Source of the DNA: Flaccisagitta enflata | Lineage: Eukaryota > Chaetognatha > Sagittoidea > Aphragmophora | Direction of reading: 5' to 3' | Length of the DNA stretch: 64,000 nucleotides | Assembly: GCA_965153355.1 (NCBI GenBank) | Contig: OZ231126.1 | Location: forward strand, 11,346,001-11,410,000 | Part shown: piece by piece, positions 58,600 to 64,000 of the stretch | Numbering within the stretch: position 1 is the first letter of the stretch | Layout of the letters: the number at the start of each line of letters is the position of its first letter | The notes under the pieces: model-generated | What the model was told of the DNA's origin: nothing | Databases searched by the model: none | The model's input: only the letters and a program-made list of their open reading frames with translations | Position numbers and translations under genes: made by a program

Positions 58600-59364
58600 C
58601 TTTTTTTTCTTTTCCTTCCATTTACCTTTCTTCCTTTCCTTCTGTTTTCCTTTCTTTCTTTCCGTTTTTCTTCCTTCCTTTCTGTCCGTTTTCTGATCTT
58701 CCTTTCTGTCCATTTTCTGTTCTTCCTTTTTTCCGTTTTCCTCTCTTCCTTTCTCTCCGTTTTCCTTTCTTCCCTTCATTCCGTTTTCCTACCTTCCTTT
58801 CTATTTTCTTTGCTTCCTCTTTTTACGTTTTCCTTTCTTCCTTTTGATCCATCTTCCTTTCTTTCTCTCCGTTTTCCTTTATTCCTTGCTGTCTGTTTTC
58901 TGATCTTCCTTTCTTTCCGTTTTTTTTTCTTCCTTTCTTTTTATTTTCTTTTCTTCTTGCTTTCGATTTTCCTTTCTTTCTTTCTTTACGTTTTTCCTTC
59001 TTCCTTTCTTTCCATTTTTCTTTCTTCCTTTCCTTTAAGTTTTCCTTTATTTACGTTTTCATTTCTTCCTTTCTTTTCATTTTCCTTTCATTCTTTCTTT
59101 CCATTTTTCTTTCTTTCTTTCTATACATTTTCTTTTCTTCCTTTCCTTCACGTTTTCCTTTCTTTACGTTTTCCTTTCTTCCTTTCTTTTCATTTTCCTT
59201 TCTCTACGTTTTCCTTTCTTCCTTTCCATTTTCCTTTCTTTCTGTTTTCCTTTCTTCCTTTATGTTTTCTCTTTTTATTTCTTTCCGACGGTTTTCGTTT
59301 TCCTCACCTCTTTCTGTTTTTCATTACTTCTTTTTGTCTTTCTATCTTTCTATCTTTCTATCTT

Positions 59365-59404
<40 letters not shown>

Positions 59405-59408
59405 TCCT

Positions 59409-59496
<88 letters not shown>

Positions 59497-59500
59497 TCAT
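58600..59500. repeat. Pyrimidine-rich degenerate repeat and (TTTC)n
   Basis: From 58600 to 59340 there are irregular TTCCTTTCTTTCCGTTTTCC-like units of about 20-30 bases. From 59340 it becomes (CTAT/CTTT)n and then pure (TTTC)n. The 368-codon Phe/Leu/Ser frame over it is an artefact of base bias. Confidence 0.9.
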
Positions 59501-59504
59501 CTTT

Positions 59505-59652
59505 CTTTTTAGTCGCGACTCTACACCTCGCCGTGCTGGTCGGTCCCTCTGTCCGTCCGTCCGTCCATAACATTTTTGAATATCGAGCGGTTTTCATCCT
59601 ACTGCTCCGGCCCAACTGTCTGCGACTGGATTGCCAAGTATCCAGCCTTGTT
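59505..59652 (+). mobile_element. Family A short element, short form
   Basis: The head TTTTTAGTCGCGACTCTACA (compact hairpin), GGTCGGTCCCTCTGTCCG, CATCCTACTGCTCCGGCCC, TCTGCGACTGGATTGCC and the tail AGTATCCAGCCTTG. It sits directly on the end of the (TTTC)n tract. Confidence 0.75.
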
Positions 59653-60107
59653 TTCTTGCTCATTGATGGACGGACAGTTTAAACATTTGATATATACAAA
59701 AGCGCCGCATGAAAACATGCAAACTCATGTGACGTAATCTTCCAATCATTTCCCTAATTTGCATAATGAAGTAATCGCAGAAGACAGTTGATACGAGCTT
59801 CCAAAAGATATTTTGACAATGAAACTTGACAGCGACAATCTAGTTGTCATACAAAAGATAAAGTCATCTATTTCTAACAAGAAATACTGAAACTTGTTCA
59901 ATAACAGGAAAATTTATTGAGAAGTTCTCACCGTTATTGGACCCAGCGACATCGAGTGAGCATTTTGACGGGGAAAACTGTTATGAGCATTGAACATACA
60001 AACATTTGAATGCCGATTTTTTGCTGATTAGTTATATTTGCACAAGACGGTTCTTCCCTGTGACTTACAGAGAGATTTTCGACAAAAACGCATACTGACC
60101 AGCCCTA

Positions 60108-60182
60108 ATGTGCTGTAACTGTCATCATCTTTCATCTCCCATGCCGCAACTTTCATGTGCTGTTACTGTCATCATCTTTCCC
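60108..60182. repeat. Continuation of the 47-bp minisatellite
   Basis: ATGTGCTGTAACTGTCATCA through CATCATCTTTCCCC, about 1.6 units, is the right-hand remainder of the array at 51660-52855 across the 7.25-kb insertion. Confidence 0.85.
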
Positions 60183-60629
60183 CGTCGAGACACAACTAAG
60201 TTTATGTTTTCTTTGAAAGTTTAAGAGAGTAGAAGCTAAAAGCAATGTCTGAAAGCGACGGCGGGAGAAGCGAAAGAGAAGTTTAAGAGAGGGAAGACAA
60301 GCGCAACAGTAAAAGCCAGAAAAAGAAAATAAAGAGCTTGGAGAGAGACACGAAATTGAAGTAGAGGTTAAAGTTAAAGGAGGGCTTCTTTTCTTCTCCT
60401 TTCCCCCCCCCCTAAGAAAATTTATCCTGGCACATTTCCTCTGTTTGTACTCCTGCCTATATGTATCTTGTGATTGGTTTAAGTATCTGTTTAACCATTT
60501 TCTCCTTCATTTGTTTGTCTGTCAATAAAATCAAGTCCCTATTCACCGATTCTCTCTCTCTCTTATTACCATCCACTTGCTCCTTACACTTACGCCATAC
60601 CCACGCCCTAACCACACCCTAACCACACT

Positions 60630-61413
60630 GCTGTCAGTTTGTCAAGATGTCGGTCTGTTCGGCCGCCCTTATCAAGTTTCTCTTATCCATTTATTCATCA
60701 CTTCTTTCTCCTTCCTACTCTTTCCACTCCCTTTCCGCATCCTCAGATTAGGCTGTTTGGTGATACTGAAGAAGTTTCTCTCACTCATATTTTCATATTT
60801 CCCTCCTCCCTCCTCCCCTTCCCACTCCTTTGCTCCCTCTTTAGGTCAGGCTGCCAGTCTGTTTGGTCTTACTGATGTATTTTTTATAACTCATCTTTCC
60901 CTCCTTCCTCCTCCCCTTTCCACTCCTTTGCTCCCTCTTTAGGTCAGGCTGCCAGTCTGTTTGGTCTTACTGATGTACTTTGTCTAGCTCATATTTTCAC
61001 CATTCTGTCATCCCTTCTCCATCTTCAGGTCAGGCTGCCGGTCTGTTTAGCCAGACTGATGGACCTTCATATTTTCATTTTCCCTCCTCCCTCTCTTTTT
61101 AGTTGCGGACACGCAACTCTATAAGAGGCTTTGTCCGTCCACCCATCCGTCCGTCCGTCGGTCCGTCCGTCCGTCCATCCGTCCGTCCGTCCATAACCAT
61201 TGAGTCGAAAATCGGTAAAACGCGCATTTCCGCCCCTGCCCACCCGTCCACAATGATGGCCGTGTATCCGGCCTTGTTCCCTCATATTTTCACCATTCTG
61301 TCATCCCTTCTCCATCTTCAGCTCAGGCTGCCGGTCTGTTCAGCCGAACGGATGACGATTCCCTCATATTTTCATTTTCCCTCGTCCCTCTCTTTGCCCT
61401 TCTCCATGTTCAG
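60630..61413 (+). repeat. Decayed tandem array of exon-start copies with splice acceptors
   Basis: Copies of the first part of the exon at 61414, each with its pyrimidine-rich upstream intron, lie at about 60640, 60745, 60845, 60943, 61029 and 61322. The best ones read TTTAGGTCAGGCTGCCAGTC and TTCAGGTCAGGCTGCCGGTC. Spacing is 86-110 bases once the family D insertion (61096-61278) is subtracted. Each keeps the AG and the first 8-14 codons (GQAASLFGLTD, GQAAGLFSQTD) before losing similarity. None continues into the second half of the real exon. Confidence 0.8.
61096..61278 (+). mobile_element. Family D short element, intact
   Basis: The head TTTTTAGTTGCGGACACGCA is a hairpin, then TATAAGAGGCTTTGTCCG, a (GTCC)n block, a short middle with CGCCCCTGCCCACCCG, a degenerate subterminal GTCCACAATGATGG arm and the tail CGTGTATCCGGCCTTG. 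It splits the exon-start array. Confidence 0.8.
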
Positions 61414-61508
61414 GTCAGGCTGCCGGTCTGTTCGGTCGTCCGGATGGAGTTTTCGTGGACCATCAACTCCACATTCTCGTCAGCGATAACGACAAAAACC
61501 AAATTCAG
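61414..61508 (+). CDS. NHL-repeat protein gene, exon
   Basis: The 95-base exon is bounded by CATGTTCAG and GTACTTCAC. It enters in phase 1 and leaves in phase 0. It encodes the residues GQAAGLFGRPDGVFVD and HQLHILVSDNDKNQIQ, that is, the run-in and first strands of an NHL blade completed by the exon at 63051 (VYNYEGPLISTIKG). The upstream copies of its first half are non-functional remnants because they lack a donor. Choice of this acceptor over the upstream ones is supported by the intact blade. Confidence 0.88.
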
Positions 61509-61530
61509 GTACTTCACCGTTTCCAATTTT

Positions 61531-61815
61531 CTTTTTAAGTGCGTCCTCGCACTTCTATAAGAGGTCGTGTCCGTCGGTCGGTTGGTTAGTCGGTTGGTTG
61601 GTTGGTCGGTCGAGCAAACGTTTGAAATGTGCAAAACGGCTGATTATGTCGTATTTCTTCATTCCTATCATTTTTCATGCCTTACCTCATTCATTTTCAT
61701 TCATTCATTCATTCATTCATTCATTCATTCATTCATTCATTCATTCATTCATTCATTCATTCATTCATTCATTAATCAAGCGAGGCGCACTTATTGGCCC
61801 TATTTTGGATCTTTT
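61531..61815 (+). mobile_element. Family B-like short element with (CATT)n body
   Basis: The head TTTTAAGTGCGTCCTCGCAC, TTCTATAAGAGGTCGTGTCC, GTCGGTCGGTTGGTTAG, an expanded (ATTC)n (about 61685-61770), the subterminal GCGAGGCGCACTTATTGGCC and a divergent tail CCTATTTTGG. Head arm AAGTGCG and subterminal CGCACTT agree. It lies in the intron between two NHL exons. Confidence 0.75.
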
Positions 61816-61833
61816 TTTTTGTACTTTGTATTA

Positions 61834-61913
61834 CGGACGGACGGACGGACGTACGGACGGACGGACGGACGGACGGACGGACGGACGGACGGACGGACGG
61901 ACGGACGGACAGA
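61834..61913. repeat. (GGAC)n microsatellite
   Basis: About 80 bases of the GGAC tetramer. Confidence 0.95.
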
Positions 61914-62065
61914 TGGAGTTGCGTGGATACGACCACAGATTTTCTTCATAATCATATTGAAACCGTTTTTGACCAGCGAAAAATCAATATCTGACCTCGG
62001 CCATTAGGAAAGCATTTCCCGGGTGCACCCTCGACCTCGGCTCAGACCACCAACGATTAAGGGGA

Positions 62066-62326
62066 CGTTTCTAGTCACAGACAATCGCGTTTTGAACGGG
62101 CCACTCGGTCGCTCGCTAGGTTCGTTCGCTCGCACCACTCACTCCGCTCACTCGCTCCGCAGCGCTCCGCTTTGCTACGCTCGCTTCGCTCGCTCGCTCC
62201 GTTCACGGGCTCGCTCACTCACTTGGCTCACTCCTTCATGGGACAGTTGAAATTCTTTAATATGTGTTCACGCTGTTATCGCGTTTCATGGGAACAAACG
62301 CGTTTTTGGCGCACACTAGAAACACG
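62066..62326. mobile_element. MITE with TTTCTAGT ends and (CGCT)-rich interior, copy 2
   Basis: The ends ACGTTTCTAGTCACAGACAA and CACTAGAAACACG are inverted. The interior is CACTCGCTCCGCAGCG and CGCTTCGCTCGCTCGC words. It is the reverse-oriented homologue of 32829-33077. Confidence 0.7.
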
Positions 62327-63050
62327 CCCCAAGTTCAGAAAACATGAAATGGGAGGAAAATTCCATCCATGAGCTCCAGGGGAGAAATAACTAATTTTTT
62401 TTTCTTAGTCCATTTCTATGTATTTTCCCTGAGATTGCCAAAAACCGATCATATTTCGCACTGAAATTTCATAAGAGGGGAGAGGAACAGAGAAAACAAC
62501 AACATTGCCCGTTTGGACAGCATCCGGAGGGAGGTCTTTGAACCTTCTTTCACTCTTTTTTTTTCTCTCGCAAAATTCGCATACATATGTCTATGGCAAG
62601 TGAATCCATATTCTTTGCTACATTCAAAACTGACACACAGTTACACGCCGCTACAACAGATCTGACAGTAACGGAAATCTGCTTATGAAAAATGGATATC
62701 AAAGTTTGGTCCCTTCAAGTCATTTTCTTTCATTTTCTAAATTGGCAACCTAGTAAATACACTAAAAAACATTTGTTAGTCTCTTAGCATCCGTTATTGC
62801 GGGGTTCAACTGTACATGTATGTGGAAAGTTGAAAATGGTACTTCTCAACCCGTCTAAATCAAGGTTGAGAACCTTTGGCGCTCGCAATAGTGGTTAATC
62901 TGGAACCATCCGTCCATGACAGTTATCTATGATGTCTAGTGAACCCCTACTTACTGTAGCCGTACGATTAATAATGAATCCTTCATAAAACAAATGCTTT
63001 ATGTGAAATGATCATTTATCCCATTGTATTTTCTCGTTCACGCTGCGCAG

Positions 63051-63276
63051 GTTTACAATTACGAAGGTCCCCTGATCTCAACGATTAAAGGCGAGGCCGG
63101 GTTGACCGAGCCCACGGGCATCGTCACTGACGACCAAGGCCATTGCTACATTTGCTACCCTCAACAACAATGCATCAAGAAATACCTCTACACCAACGCA
63201 GCTCCCCCGGAAACACCCAAGATGGTCACGCAAATGAGCATGACCATGATCAGCAATGGAGAAGCAGCCATGGCAG
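63051..63276 (+). CDS. NHL-repeat protein gene, exon completing the propeller segment
   Basis: Bounded by CACGCTGCGCAG and GTACAAATG, phase 0 in and phase 1 out if this donor is used. It encodes VYNYEGPLISTIKGEAGLTE, then PTGIVTDDQGHCYICYPQQQ and CIKKYLY, the end of one NHL blade and most of the next. A polar tail follows (NAAPPETPKMVTQ, then MSMTMISNGEAAMAG). The last 45 bases and the donor are repeated twice downstream, so the true 3' limit is uncertain. The frame stays open through the second copy to 63389. Confidence 0.85.
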
Positions 63277-63480
63277 GTACAAATGTGTGTGTGTGTGCCA
63301 GTATGCAAATGAGCATGACCACGATCAGCAACGGCAAATCAGCCATGACAGGTTTGGATGTACATGTGTGTGTTTCAATGTGCAACTGAGCATGTTGAGC
63401 ATCTCCAGTTGAGCATGACCATGATCAGCAACGGGGAGGCAGCCATGGCAAGTGCGTCTGTGTATGTGTGTCAATCTGCA
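63232..63480 (+). repeat. Tandem copies of the exon end with its splice donor
   Basis: Three copies of ATGAGCATGACCATGATCAG then CAAYGGNRARNCAGCCATG, each followed by GGT or AGT and a GTGTGTGT-like spacer: TGACC landmarks at 63241, 63316 and 63416 (steps of 75 and 100 bases). The first step is a multiple of 3, and the frame reads through from copy 1 into copy 2 (MSMTTISNGKSAMTG). Confidence 0.85.
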
Positions 63481-63881
63481 TAAGTTTTTTTTACTTGATA
63501 GTGAACAAGACTTTTTGCATCTTTGTCTTTTGAAAATTTGCCTATCTTTTGTTTGTTTTTTTTAAGCATGAATTAATATTGTCTTTTAAGTACATGTCTG
63601 TGTATGTGTCCTTTAATGGACTGTGCCCAATTTTGTTAAAAGTCTAAGCCCAATTTTGTTGAAAGTCTTTATTTTTTTGATTGATGATCGTATCCCAAAA
63701 CCCAGAACACAACAATATACACAAATGAGGGACCAAATGTTAATGTTGGAAACAAAGGGAGACAAATGCAATTAAAAAAAAACTGATGCTGAAGGATTTC
63801 GATAATAATGTTGATTCTTAGACAAAAAAATGGCAAATTACATAATCACATCCTATTGACACACCCAAATTTTCTCAACAG

Positions 63882-64000
63882 GCGGCGCCCACAACGGCAG
63901 AAACCACCACTCCACCCACAAGCTCGAGAGGCAAGAAACCAAGCCAGGGTCCATCTGACTATATGGACCCCAAAAATCCGTGGATATCCCGTCAATATCC
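63882..64000 (+). CDS. NHL-repeat protein gene, probable next exon (runs off the window)
   Basis: Follows TTTCTCAACAG. In the frame beginning at 63882 it is open to the window edge and reads AAPTTAETTTPPTSSRG then KKPSQGPSDYMDP and NPWISRQYP, a Thr/Pro-rich linker type. If instead it is joined to the donor at 63277 in phase 1, the frame stops at a TGA near 63958. So either an exon or another donor lies between, or the protein ends here. The acceptor is plausible but the link to the propeller exons is not proven. Confidence 0.5.

Larger units (their letters stand above)
52856..60107. mobile_element. 7.25-kb insertion with hAT-like ends inside the 47-bp minisatellite
   Basis: Left end TAGGGCTGGTCATATTG and right end CGCATACTGACCAGCCCTA are inverted (12-13 perfect bases, looser to about 18). 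Nine bases, ATGTGCTGT, lie on both sides (52847-52855 and 60108-60116), and beyond both is the same minisatellite. TAGGGCTGG-like ends suit hAT elements, whose usual target duplication is 8 bases. The extra base may be an alignment ambiguity, and the array itself repeats ATGTGCTGT. No transposase frame is visible. The interior is a patchwork of MITEs and repeats listed separately, so it may be a composite or a large non-autonomous unit. Confidence 0.6.

Noticed and set aside
58576-59682. 368-codon Phe/Leu/Ser-rich frame resembling membrane segments
   Set aside because: Degenerate pyrimidine repeat; no start context, splice sites or family motif.
60577-61489. Exon-start copies considered as functional alternative exons
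   Set aside because: None has a downstream donor or the second half of the blade; kept as a repeat array with possible splice effects.

Overview
The window reads as nuclear DNA of an invertebrate animal. It has one interrupted protein-coding gene with canonical GT-AG introns of about 0.6 to 29 kb, a very high load of simple repeats and minisatellites, a 5'-truncated non-LTR retrotransposon, and dozens of short non-autonomous transposons. Nothing prokaryotic is present, and I found no tRNA, rRNA or CRISPR array. The species cannot be named from sequence alone. A degenerate TTAGG-type tract at 9168-9232 is a weak arthropod-like hint, not proof.

The one host gene I can support is on the + strand. 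It is an NHL-repeat (beta-propeller) protein with exons at 14503-14688, 32214-32438, 61414-61508 and 63051-63276, and a probable further exon from 63882 running off the window. The splice phases of the first four exons match (1-1, 1-1, 1-0, 0-1), and joining them gives a continuous run of about four NHL blades. The start and end of the gene lie outside the window or were not found. Nearly everything else between 14.7 and 63 kb is intron filled with repeats.

Layout. 1-5862: satellite array with a 71-bp unit, about 83 units. 5863-14500: unique AT-rich DNA, nested short transposons, (TG)n(CT)n, a minus-strand reverse transcriptase (9257-10915) ending at (GA)n, and pyrimidine microsatellites. 14503-32213: exon and 17.5-kb intron with 13-bp and 36-bp minisatellites, TIR elements at 19193-20161, 25901-26696 and 28291-28852, and many SSRs. 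32214-61413: exon and 29-kb intron with a dense cluster of foldback elements (34-41 kb and 48-50 kb), a 2.7-kb long-TIR element with a decayed gene (42594-45302), and a 47-bp minisatellite split by a 7.25-kb insertion with hAT-like ends (52856-60107). 60.6-64 kb: a decayed tandem array of exon-start copies, the last exons, and a tandem array of exon-end copies.

The most unusual system is two large groups of non-autonomous elements. The first (families A-D and H) has a hairpin at one end, a (GTCC)n-like microsatellite, a subterminal copy of the hairpin arm, and a conserved GGCCTTG tail. The arm sequence differs between subfamilies, but all three copies of the arm change together. The second (family E) has long foldback arms, a central 20/21-bp minisatellite that is often itself inverted, and a terminal hairpin whose stem differs by subfamily while still pairing. 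Both resemble Helentron-associated (HINE, DINE-1 or pearl-like) elements, but that assignment is inference.
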